Shown one piece after another: positions 34,341-48,985 of a stretch of 64,000 nt of DNA. Positions within the stretch are counted from its first letter, which is position 1. The number at the start of each line of letters is the position of its first letter. A program made the position numbers and the translations under genes. The notes under the pieces were generated by a model. It searched no databases, was not told the DNA's origin, and worked only from the letters and a program-made list of their open reading frames with translations. Location of the stretch: NCBI GenBank assembly GCA_003254905.1, contig QANU01028836.1:686029-750028 (forward strand). Reading direction: 5' to 3'. The DNA is from Nissolia schottii (Eukaryota > Streptophyta > Magnoliopsida > Fabales > Fabaceae).

Positions 34341-34981
34341 CTCTTTGGTTAGAAATTATTAGGAAATGTAGTATTAGATTAGACTCTATTATGATTATTT
34401 TATAAAGTGATATTTTAGTTTAAGATCTGCAATTAACTTTTATATTTATCTTAAATAACATTTCATCAATAGTCAAATCATAATTCGACTTGATACTCAG
34501 AGCATCCAATAATCAACCACATGCTTCACTTTGGTGCTCGCAAGCTATCTCTTTTAGTAAAAATTATTAGAAGTTAATGAAGCACTAGGTTCGATTACGT
34601 TATGATCTGATCATTTATAAAGTAATATTTCAAATTAAAATTCACCATTAACTTTCACATTTATTAGAAATATTATTTTATTGATAGTCAAAACATAATT
34701 CAACCTAATACTATATGAGCATCCAATAATCAGTCACACACTTCACTTTGGTGCCTACATGCTACCTCGTTCAATAAAAATTATTAAGAATTCATAAAAC
34801 ATTAGATTCGATTATACTCTTATCTCACTATTTATAAAATGATATTTTAACATAATACCCACCATTAACTTTCATATTTACCTAAAATATCATTTTATCA
34901 CTAATCAAAGCATAATTCAACCTAATACGCTATGAACGTCCAATAATCGACCCCACACACTTTGGGTGCTGCAAGCTACAC
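34341..34981. repeat. Tandem repeat, three copies of about 208-217 bp, upstream of the bHLH-MYC_N gene
   Basis: The copies are at about 34341-34548, 34549-34765 and 34766-34981. Each contains, in order, AAATTATTA, a TATAAA(G/A)TGATATTT block, CATTAACTTT(C/T)A(C/T)AT, ATAATTC(G/A)AC, (G/C)(C/G)(A/T)(C)CAATAATC and CTTTGG(G)TGC. The anchor 'CCAATAATC' falls at 217-218 bp spacing. The array ends about 100 bp before the start codon at 35082, so it occupies the likely promoter. Copies are roughly 70-80% alike by eye. Confidence 0.85.
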
Positions 34982-35081
34982 AAGTGGGTGCCATTGGCCC
35001 TTTGGTAGCAATGTTTTTTGTCTTTTTAATCTTTTTTTTCCCTCTATCCCCGCTGTCCTATCACTCAGTGTGGAAGAAAAA

Positions 35082-37760
35082 ATGGAGAGTGGATTGCCCT
35101 TGCTTCACTGCCTCTTGCAGCACACTCTCAGAAGCATATGCTCATCTTCAACTTCCTCAACTTCTTCCTCCAAGTGGGTCTATGCTGTCTTCTGGAGAAT
35201 AGTACCAAGAAACTTCCCTCCTCCAAGGTAAGTTAACAAAAGCAGCGTTGCGAATTTCAAGCGAGTGATGAAGGCTCACCTTAATTAAGAATGTACTAAG
35301 TGAATATTATATAAATGAAAGTACATACAGACACATTATTTTGGAGGTTTTGAGTTCATGACATGGTGTTTGATTGGTATTGTGATTTTTCATTTAATTC
35401 ATTTATTTAGACATCCCTTTAGATTTTTGGTTCGTTCGGACCATTTCTCCAAACACGACATCAAGAACTATCTCTCTCAAAATCTTAAGTTCTTTTGGCT
35501 TACAGCGTGAAATTTTTTTTGAAATATGATAGGCAAAGGTCGAATTCTAAATATCTTGATCATAGTAACTTTGATACTATGTCAAGAACCATTTCTCCAA
35601 AAAAAAAATTTAAGCTTTTTGGTAAAGGCAACACACAATGTGAAAGCCACAAGAACCAATGAAATTTGATTATATGTTGTATGTTTGAAGATCACTAATT
35701 TGCGCTTTTTTTTTCCTTGACAGGTGGGAATTTGGAGGGACTGCACTTGATCGCTCAAAGGGGAATAAAAGAAACTGGTTAGTTTAATTTAATGGAACAG
35801 ATATAAACATATCTCAATTTTTTTGTTATAAGTTCTTGTGACCAAGCAATAAGCACAACAGCAATGACAATAGTTTTATTTGAAAATTATTATATTATGG
35901 TATTTGAATTATGGAAGACTTTTTTTTTTTTTTCCTTTTGTTATAGGATCCTTGTATGGGAAGATGGGTTCTGTGATTTCAATGAATGCCAACAAGAGAA
36001 AATTGGATGCATGAATGAAAGGTTTGGAGCTGATGTATTCTTCAAAATGTCTCATGAGGTTTACAATTATGGAGAAGGGTATGATGCCAAGCATTCAGGG
36101 CCTTGCTATCTAAATAAGATACTGAAAATTTACGATTTTGTCATATGTCACGACATTACTGTCTTGCCTAAGAACAGATCGACATATATTGCTACATTTT
36201 TCCTTATTACATTTTCTTGCCATAAGAAAAATGAAAAATTCACATTAAGCAATATGGACCCAGACATAATATAATTCTTATTTGGTATTTATATTCTGCA
36301 GATTATTAGGGAAAGCGGCTGCAGAAAATAGTCACAGATGGGTTTACAGTGACACGCAAAATGGGTGTGAACCTACCTACATTGGTTCATGGAATGCTTC
36401 AATGGATCATGTAAGGGGAAATAGTTGTTCAAAAACAAAAAAACAAGTGCTAAAAGTTAATTCACATTTTGTTCCCTCTATGTGTCTATTCAAATCCAAA
36501 ATTTGATAATCCTTTTTTGTTCTACATTTTAATCTTGACAGCAACCAAGGGCTTGGGACTCTCAGTTCAATTCAGGCATTCAGGTTGGTAAATTCATTTT
36601 ACAACAAAAGGAAAATGCTTCAAAAACATGTTGTGTTAATAAAAGCATAGTTATTTTAAATAGCTAGTAGCAAAATCTTTGTCAAGTTTGGTTTTACTGA
36701 TGATGCTGACCAAATTATTATTCATGTTCTTGATAGACTATTGCTGTCATTGCTGTTAGAGAAGGCTTATTGCAACTTGGTTCCTTTAACAAGGTCTTGC
36801 TCTTTTTCCCCAATATACTTTTTTTCCTAGAAAACATAGATCAAGTTTCTTATATTAATTTCATCTGATACTCAAATCAAAGAGTGACATGTGAATCTTT
36901 TTTCTTTCTTTTTTTATAGAAGAAAATACACTTTTAACTTTTAAGTTACTCATTTCAAAAAAAATATTCACATGTCATTATTTAATTTGAGGATTAGTTG
37001 AAATTGATATAATTAAGGAAGTCGAAACAAAGTCTTGTCCATACTTTCTCATGTGGAGGAAAATCTCAATTCATTACATGCTCTAGAAATAAGAGTTTTA
37101 TCTTACTTTGTTCCATTTGACGTCTCCCACTTCAATATTGTGATATAACACATAATGCTGAAGTGAGAGAAATCTAATGAAATACAGAAGAAAAAAAACT
37201 CAATTCATTAATTAGTCCAATGTTTTCTTGATCATTATTAGATTGCAGAGGACCTCAACATAGTCCTCAACATACAAAGGAAATTCAGCTACCTCCACAC
37301 CATACCAGGAGTGTTTCCAATTCAAAGACCATACCTACCTATCCAACAACAACATCATCCATCATCGTCCATTGCCAAAACCAATTTCCACATGATGATG
37401 GAAAGCAATAATGAAGTTTCACTCTACAATATGAGCCAACAATTAGAGAGATCAAATTATTACTCAATGATAGCCATCAACATGGGAAGGAATAATGGCC
37501 CACAAAATGGAACACAAGGGACATTGCCAGTACCACCACTTTGGTCAGGTCCTCCTTCATTGCCAAACATGTCTTGCAGCCTTGGAGCTTTGCTATCAAA
37601 ATTACCTTCTGAAATTTTGCCCTATAGTCATCATCTCACTACTACTACTAAAGTTCCTGAAACCAATAGGATCAACAGCACATGGCAAAGGGTGAAGGTT
37701 GAGGATTGTGGATTCCGTGTTGGTGATGAGGGTGATCAGAAAGGGAAGGATAAGTGGTAG
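35082..37760 (+). CDS. bHLH-MYC_N domain protein (RSS3/LHW-related, no bHLH), 7 exons
   Basis: Exons: 35082-35227, 35724-35777, 35947-36078, 36302-36410, 36542-36583, 36737-36793, 37242-37760. They join in frame to 352 residues with GT-AG introns throughout. Residues 5-200 form the MYC/MYB N-terminal domain, seen in the motifs SSKWVYAVFWRIVPRN, ILVWEDGFC, FFKMSHEVYNYGEGLLGKAA, QFNSGIQTIAVIAVREGLLQ and KFSYLHTIPGVF. The rest is Gln/His/Asn/Ser-rich, with no basic helix-loop-helix. Plant proteins of this layout are often mislabelled 'WNK-like kinase'. RSS3 is known to bridge JAZ repressors and bHLH factors, so a nuclear adaptor role is the likely inference. The start at 35082 (MESGLPLLHCLLQHTLRS) is preferred to an in-frame ATG at 34962, whose extra 40 residues do not match the family and begin within the tandem repeat. 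Confidence 0.9.
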
Positions 37761-38066
37761 AATGAATAAAGATTTGTTTGATTACTGTTTTTAGATTTTG
37801 TAAAGAAAATAATTAAGAAAAAAAACTTTGATATGTCGATTTCTATGTTTCTTATTTTTTAAATTTTTGTAAAGAAAATAGTGAAAATAAAAATAAGAAA
37901 TATATTTTAATATTGTTTTCACCGATTTTACTTCCTTTACGAAATTCTAAAAAGAGAAAACACAAGAAATGGAAACAAATACGTCAAGACGCTCCAACTT
38001 CCTCTTTTCATATTTCTTTTTACAAAAAAACTTTAAAAAAATAAAATGAAAAATGAAAACAAAAAG
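37761..38066. other. 3' flank of the bHLH-MYC_N gene
   Basis: AT-rich sequence with several A-rich tracts that could act in polyadenylation. No other feature is seen. Confidence 0.35.
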
Positions 38067-38331
38067 GAGTAAACCATCAAATTCACTTCAAGATTGACAA
38101 TGTCCGTCAACTTCGTCTTCAAGCTATGGAAAATACTAAATTCGTCCTCAAGGTTATCAAAAGTCAATCATATTAGTCTTTTGACGTCGATCAAATTAGT
38201 CCCTCTTAGGGATAGAGAGGCTAATTTGATCGACTTTTAGCAACCTTAAAGACGAATTTGATACTTTGCATAGTTTGAGAACAAATTTGACGAACAATGC
38301 CAACTTTGAGAACGAATTTGAAGGTTTACTC
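38067..38331. mobile_element. Foldback MITE, 265 bp, 10-bp direct repeat flank (copy 2)
   Basis: It is almost wholly palindromic. It starts GAGTAAACCATCAAATTC and ends GAATTTGAAGGTTTACTC. Both arms share TCGATCAAATTAG(T/C)C, CTTAAGG-type and TTCGTC blocks, and the axis lies near 38205. It is flanked by AAACAAAAAG at 38057-38066 and 38332-38341 (9 bp plus a chance base, or 10). It belongs to the same family as 94-310 and shares its terminus with 32395-32586. Non-coding; probably a Mutator-type foldback. Confidence 0.82.
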
Positions 38332-38871
38332 AAACAAAAAGCACATTGATCCTTAGTGTTCAATGAAATCTGTACTTGGATCTTCAAGGATTCTTGAAAA
38401 TGACCATAGTCAATCTTTATTTCAATAACTACCTTGTAATTATATGTTTAGGACAAAGTTATGGTTATCTTCTCCAACAGCATTAGGTGATATGTTTTTG
38501 GTGGCCAACATCTCAATCAATCATAGGTTATGTTATATGTATTCCATTACTTTTGTGGTTTTCTTTTTAAGCATTAATGATAGAGATAAATGCAATTGCA
38601 GATATTATCTGCTGCAACTTCAATTTGAATACTATCCTCCACCTATTTCTGTCTTGTGAAAAAGACACCTTGATGTTGCCTAAACAAATGGGGACCAAAT
38701 TGTAGTCTTTGGACTGTAGATGATATTTTCTTTTGCCTATTTAATGATTTCAGAAAGGAAATGGCAAGCAATAATTGAAAATTTGAAGTTGAAAATAAGC
38801 CTTTTCCTATTGAGAGGCTCATAACCTTATTATATGCTTGTTAATCATAACATTTGTAGTCATTGTTGAAC

Positions 38872-38874
<3 letters not shown>

Positions 38875-38927
<53 letters not shown>

Positions 38928-38928
38928 G
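38875..38928. repeat. Compound microsatellite (TC)n(TA)n
   Basis: About fifteen TC units are followed directly by about twelve TA units. Confidence 0.95.
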
Positions 38929-39019
38929 ATCACCAAGCTATCATGTTTTTTATGTTGACTATAACAGTATATGAAATATAATAGATTCTAATTAATTTAA
39001 TTTTAACTTAATTGACCGA

Positions 39020-39320
39020 TTATAAGATAATGGGACACATTACACAAGATAGAATTATGAATGAATGATTAAAAGGAAAAAAAAAGTTAGGACCATGCCT
39101 ATTATTTGAAAAGATGGTGAAATTTCATCGTAAATGAGTTGGACATGTGAAAAGATGGAAGCGTAGCCTATTAGTTAGAGTCTAAAAAGTAGAAATTCAA
39201 TTGGTTTGAAGGTGAATAAAGACACTATAGTGTCGTCTCATCCATATAATCAACCTAATCTATCGGGATAAGTCTTTATTATGGTTATTGTTGACTTATT
39301 ATAGGATAAAGTTTTTTCGA
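39020..39320 (+). pseudogene. Relic of a LINE (L1-type) reverse transcriptase C-terminus
   Basis: Translated pieces read EKMVKFHRK-stop-VGHVKRWKRSLLVRV and later a LIHI-type stretch and LLWLLL. They follow the order of the plant LINE ORF2 tail (EKM...LRWFGHV.RRP...VRRV, then W..RIH...P, then LLWLLLL). Stops and shifts show decay. The rest of the element is not visible, as expected for a 5'-truncated copy. Confidence 0.5.
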
Positions 39321-41658
39321 AGTTTCTTTTTTATTCTTACGAGCCGAATCAAATATCTTAAGAAAAATAAGTATCAAATTACTTAAATTTGACGGTCAAA
39401 TCATCATGTCCTCAAAAAATGATAAATTCATGTGGTTGTCATGCTAAATTTACTTTAAAACAGGTAATGAATGATAATGCAACTTTCATTTTAAGAACAT
39501 CAATCACTTACAAATAAAATAGCACTCCATATATAATTTAGGCCACATCCAATCCAATATAACGCTCGAGGACAACGCACGAATTCCTCAACCTCAAAGA
39601 TCAACTAACTCGGGGCTGGATGAGTGGCAAGTGTGGCTGTGGGCATGGTGCCAGGCCATTCTATCCCTTAAATGTGTTGTTCCATTTTTGTGGGCTGGTG
39701 TTGAAAATGAAATGAAAGAAGAGGGTGATAATTATTGAAGTCTGCATCATGGTGCTCTAGGTGACAAATGGCATTTGACTCATGGTCCCGGGGGACACCA
39801 CATTTGTCTTTTTTTTCTTTGGGACATGTGGTGGGGTGTAAGAAAATTACTTGTGCATACCCTTCATTCACCACGCTCTCCTTCATTTCCTTAGTAGGGA
39901 GTATTCCAAAATTCTTAGGTCCGAAATTCATGTAATTGGACTGTTAAGATGATATTGGAGTCGCTTTAGGAAACTTTAGTGTATATAGTAATGGTTCATT
40001 AGATAGTTATACAAGTAGAACCGTGGTTTGTCAAAGAAAAATCTACACAGCCAGAAAATTTTGCTAAAATAGAGTACTTAACAATGATGCTGCACTTTAT
40101 CAACTCTTGGTTGCAAGATGAATGAATTGGTCCTATTGCTACTTCTTTTTTTTTTTTTTTAACTTTTAACATGAATTTCATCAAGTATTCTGACAAAAAT
40201 CTTTTGATTGAGTAATATTATTAGGGTTAATATATTCATTGAATTATATTGACACTTCTCAATTTGTTTGAACGTCATTCATCTCCTCTAATAATAATAG
40301 AGTTAGCTATCGTTTGTTATTAAAATATTTTTCCCATTTTCATACTCAATAGAATTTAAAACTCTCATTTGACCTCTCTTATGCACCAGAGAGAAAAGTA
40401 AAAGAAGATTAATATAATTTTACTGAAGTTCAAAGAGATATTAGTGTAAAAGGATCATTAAGGTGCCTAACTATGAACAAGTACCTATGAATAGTTTAGC
40501 TCTGTGTCATTACCTCTGTTGTCTTATTAAATTCCTAGAATTGAGTGAATGAAGGTAAGGTAAGCTTCTTTTTATTTGAATATTTTATAGCCTAGCTTAG
40601 ATAATATAATCCCTAAATTTATAGTCTTGCTTTCGGTTGCTATCATCTTTATAAGATGATGATAACCAATTATCAAACAAAAGGGAGAGATATTTTGGTT
40701 GGTTTGTAGGGAAATCAAGTGATATGAATTAGGGGGAAGGAGGTGGCGCTATTCACTTGACAAAGACCGGTTTAGAATAATTCCAATATTATTAAAATCC
40801 ATTTTGAAAAAAGAGAACAAAACAAAGAGCAAACGGATTACTGTTCAAACATGAAAAGTTTGATCACATGATCACTTTGGCCCACCTGTTAACAAGTCCT
40901 ATTCTGCCAAACTTTCGAGGACTTAACCCAAAAATAAAAAAATATCTTTATGTAATGGTCATAGGTTCCTTTCTCAATTCATTGACTCCCTTCTGTTTAG
41001 GCCAGGTGCACCATAATGAGATTGATGATTGACACATTTAAACTTGATTTAAACAATTGAACACTTAAAATAAAATAAAATAAAAATTTAAAAAAAATAT
41101 TCACTACAAACCCCCACTTCCTTTAAGATCCTTAGTCGCCAAATTAATTGAATTTGTAATAATAAGAACTGAAAGTTGATAGTTTCATCAAAACAAAAAC
41201 AACAAAAACAAGTGAACATTCCATGAGAAACAAGTCATTATAGAAATGTAGCATAAATAGCATGTTAATAGAGAAAGGGGAAATTCCAGCACTGCTAGAT
41301 TTATCACAATAATCCCCACACAAGTTTTTAAGAAACTTAACAATAATCAAATACGGTTCCTTGTTTAGAAATTTGAATTACAAATACAGGCACATACATA
41401 AACATATAACCCATATGTACACAGCCAAGAATGTCTCTGACTGAAATTGATAAAATAGCATCTAAAAGCATTTTTATCTCGTCTTTGTAATCACAATGGT
41501 GAAGAAGATCTAACGTGTTAAGTGCAGCTTTGATGAAAATCAAAGGAAGAGAAAAGGTATCCCAACTAGTGTTGCAGTAACTAGTTGTAGTTCCTTCCTT
41601 CATCCATTGAATTCAAGGGCTCATTAGCAACTTCACCACATTCTCTTGATCTGCATTT

Positions 41659-46020
<4,362 letters not shown>

Positions 46021-46094
46021 TTTTTTTCTGGGAAAGTGGAAGAAGAAGAAGAAGAGGGGTGAAGAGGGTGGAGGAAAAGGGGAGTGAAGGTGGA

Positions 46095-46103
46095 CCTTAT
46101 AAA
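46095..46103 (-). promoter_or_regulatory. TATA box of the cysteine protease gene
   Basis: On the minus strand this reads TTTATAAGG, about 75 bp before the ATG at 46020. Transcription would start near 46065, leaving a short leader of about 45 nt rich in CTT/TTC. No other TATA-like motif lies closer. Confidence 0.7.
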
Positions 46104-46512
46104 GGCACAATGGGGTTAGGGGGATATTGGATTATTATTATTATATTAATAAGAAAATATTTCATTAAGATATTTTGTGTTACTTATTGATATGAAAAGC
46201 CTCGTGTTACTCTGCTTATTTATTTATTGCGAAATGAAACCTTTACAAATAAAATTAAAATAATAATTGTTTTAAAAAATGTTTAAAAAATATAACTCGT
46301 CAATTTATTTATTAATTTAAATATTTTTATAGATAATATTTAAAATTTTGAATAAAAAAACATAAAAAAAAAATGTTCAAGTGAGTAGGTTAATAATTAA
46401 CTATCTGAAACATTATTGTTTAGAATTTAAAATAAAATTAAAATTTAATTATTATGTATTGTCTATCATTCAATCAAATTATTTATATTAATTAAACTCA
46501 AATCATTATTAA

Positions 46513-46954
46513 GGAAAAAATGCAATTTAGTTTCTTAAAATATATATTATGTGCACTTTATCCTTAAATTTTAAAAACATATAAATTGATTTCTTAATGT
46601 ATTATAATAGTGCATGTCCTCCATTAGTTGATCATATTACTCCTTTTATGAAGAAAAGAAATATATATATTTGGTATTTCAAAAATTGCATTATTTGCAC
46701 TGAGATTTAAATTTAAGATCTCATGTATACTATTAAAAAATTTTATCATTAAATAAATTTTTATGCATATTATCTAAATCTGAAAATTCATTTTCATGTT
46801 ATCACATTATATATAAGGAGATGAAAATAATTTAATTATTTAAGGGTTGATTACTCTACCATAAAATATCAGGGACCAACTTTTACGTTTTTAAATTTTA
46901 TTTATGACATAAATGACAAGACGTATATTTTAAGGGGTAAACTATATTCTTTCC
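46513..46954. mobile_element. Diverged inverted-repeat (MITE-like) element
   Basis: The outer ~95 bp on each side are inverted copies, about 65% alike by eye. The left arm begins GGAAAAAATGCAATTTAG and the right arm, reverse-complemented, begins GGAAAGAATATAGTTTAC. Both continue with TTAAAATATA, ATTTTAAAAAC/ATTTAAAAACG and TTGATTTCTTAATGT/TTGGTCCCTGATAT. No clean target duplication was found. Confidence 0.5.
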
Positions 46955-47642
46955 AAATTATTATTCAACATTATTCTTATTTTTGTCTATATTAATTTGT
47001 AATTGTTCCTCTTGCTCGCCATTTCTTCTATTGCTTATTATAATTCTTTAATTAACATGGTTTTTCAACAAGTTATAAAAGACTTTATTTTTGTCTTGAT
47101 GATATCCGTCGCAATAATAGTTTGAACTTGATGTTCTGCTTGGAAGTGTAGTTTGTTTATCACTGCATCGAAATCTTATTAATAATTACAAATAATATTT
47201 AATATTCATTTTTTCATAAAATAAAATTTATTAAATTATTTTACTTTAAAGGAATGTTATTTTGTAATGGAAAGAATATATAAAAATGTGTATATATAGC
47301 ACAAAATGTATAAATTGAAATAAATACTAAAACTCTATTATAATAAATTAAATTTTTTTGGGTAACATGTCACTCTTACATATCTGAAAAGATCTTAGCC
47401 TGATATATACATATAAAACAATATAAATTAGGTAGTAAATAATGTAAGCAAGGAAAGGGATTAAACTTTAAAGAATGATGGATGAGTGGTTAGTGATTTG
47501 GGAATTTTTTAATTCATAAAAATATGGATTCATATTTGGATAAATAATTAAAAAAAGAAAAATGAGGAAAACGAGAAGGAGAAGGAATCTAAGAATTGTA
47601 AGGAGGGTAGATGAGAACGTAAGAGATTAGTATAAGGGCCAA

Positions 47643-47645
<3 letters not shown>

Positions 47646-47674
<29 letters not shown>
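47646..47674. repeat. (GA)n microsatellite
   Basis: About fourteen GA units, continued by an impure AGAGAAGAGAG tail. Confidence 0.93.
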
Positions 47675-47678
<4 letters not shown>

Positions 47679-48170
47679 AGAGTAGCCAATAGGGAAGAAG
47701 AGAAGGGAACCCACGGAAATGGGAAATGTGGCCCAATTGTAAACACGGCGCAGAACTTGGTTGGTGTCACTTCGATGCTATCTCTCACGCGCCCCAACTT
47801 GGTGTCACACTCACACACATTCACAATCACATGTTTGGATTATAAAAAGGTATTCAAAATTACAAATCATTATGATTTCGAGAAATATCTTTGATTGAAC
47901 TGTGAAGTTTTACAAATCATGATAATTTCAATTTTCAATTTCATTCTCACTCAACCAAATGATGTTATCAAAATGAGAAATGATAAATGCTGTTTTTAAT
48001 GGTTGATTATGAAATATTATGTTGATTCATTCGTTATATATATCATTAAATAAGAATTTATCAAGATTCACATCTTATTGAAAATTTATTTGATAATAGA
48101 TAATTAGTAAATTGATATAATATTTAAAACTAAAATAGTATGATAATATTAAAGTAGGTTACTCAAGGAC

Positions 48171-48985
48171 GTTTTGGCTTTAGTTCTTTTATTTGGTGGT
48201 TTTAAGTTTAAAATTTGAGAATATAGAAAAAATTAAGAGATTCTTACTCTTTTGAATAACTTTTAGTTAAGTTGGGATAGAAATCAAGTTTCTAATAATA
48301 GGATTCAAATGACAACGATAAAATGGTACATTATTTACTAGGGTGGAAATAAGCCGACTAAGATTGGCTAGGTTTTGATTCAAATAGGTCTAACCCATTT
48401 TTAAATTATTGAGCCCGAGTTTAAGCCTTTTACTCATAATAGGCTTTTATTTGAAGACTTGACCTAACTTTTTTAAAAGTATGACATGAAAAGCCAATTT
48501 TAAATGCCTACGTGAAACAAAGAAAAAATAAAATAAAAGTTTATAAGTTGTTTGTCAATAAAAATTTACTACACTGAATGTTATTTTGGTCTTGGTTCTT
48601 TTACCAAGTGGTCTCAAGTTTGAATATTGAAAATAGTTTTTAAAAATAATGAGAGATTCCTACTCTTTTTAAGGACTTTTAGTCAAGTCAAGTCAAATCA
48701 AGATGGATTAGTCGGGTTCCTAATAATAGAACTAAAATGACGACAATAAAATAGTACATTATTTAGTAGGGATGAAAATAAGTTAGGCCGGGTTGTCTAG
48801 GCTTTGGCTTAAAGTCGTAGACTTTTTTGAATGCTTTGTCTGACCTTTTTAAAGATCTGACATGGCTTAAAAACTTATTTAAAGACCTACTTGAAATAAA
48901 GAAAAAAAGAACTAGAAGTTGTTTGCTAAGGAAGCATGAAAGAAAATGAAAGATATTAATAACTAAGAAAGAATATTACTCTACA
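48171..48985. repeat. Two diverged direct copies of a ~412-428-bp compound repeat
   Basis: Unit A (from about 48172) and unit B (from about 48584) share a TTTTGG(C/T)(T/C)TT(A/G)GTTCTTTTA head and a 'CTCAAGTTTGAAT'-like block. They also share TCTAATAATAG, GACAACGATAAAAT/GACGACAATAAAAT, GTACATTATTTA, and then the junction TAGGG(T)TGGAAATAAG or TAGGGATGAAAATAAG. The first half resembles the SINE-like family at 55170. The second half starts like a hAT MITE terminus. So a composite of two repeats seems to have been duplicated. Confidence 0.65.

Larger units (their letters stand above)
38332..41658. other. Intergenic; LINE relic within
   Basis: Apart from the compound microsatellite and the LINE fragment listed separately, no gene is recognised. 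Several short frames (for example 39668-39931 minus) resemble no family. Confidence 0.4.
46111..48170. other. AT-rich intergenic stretch upstream of the protease gene
   Basis: No gene was found. It contains the MITE-like inverted repeat at 46513-46954 and a (GA)n microsatellite. Confidence 0.4.

Noticed and set aside
34962..35081. Upstream in-frame ATG extending the bHLH-MYC_N protein by 40 residues
   Set aside because: The extra sequence is hydrophobic, unlike the family, and begins within the third copy of the tandem repeat. The ATG at 35082 matches the usual N-terminus.
46021..46110. Upstream in-frame ATG at 46110 for the cysteine protease
   Set aside because: It lies upstream of the TATA box at 46095-46103, so it would not be in the transcript. 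The signal peptide follows directly from the ATG at 46020.
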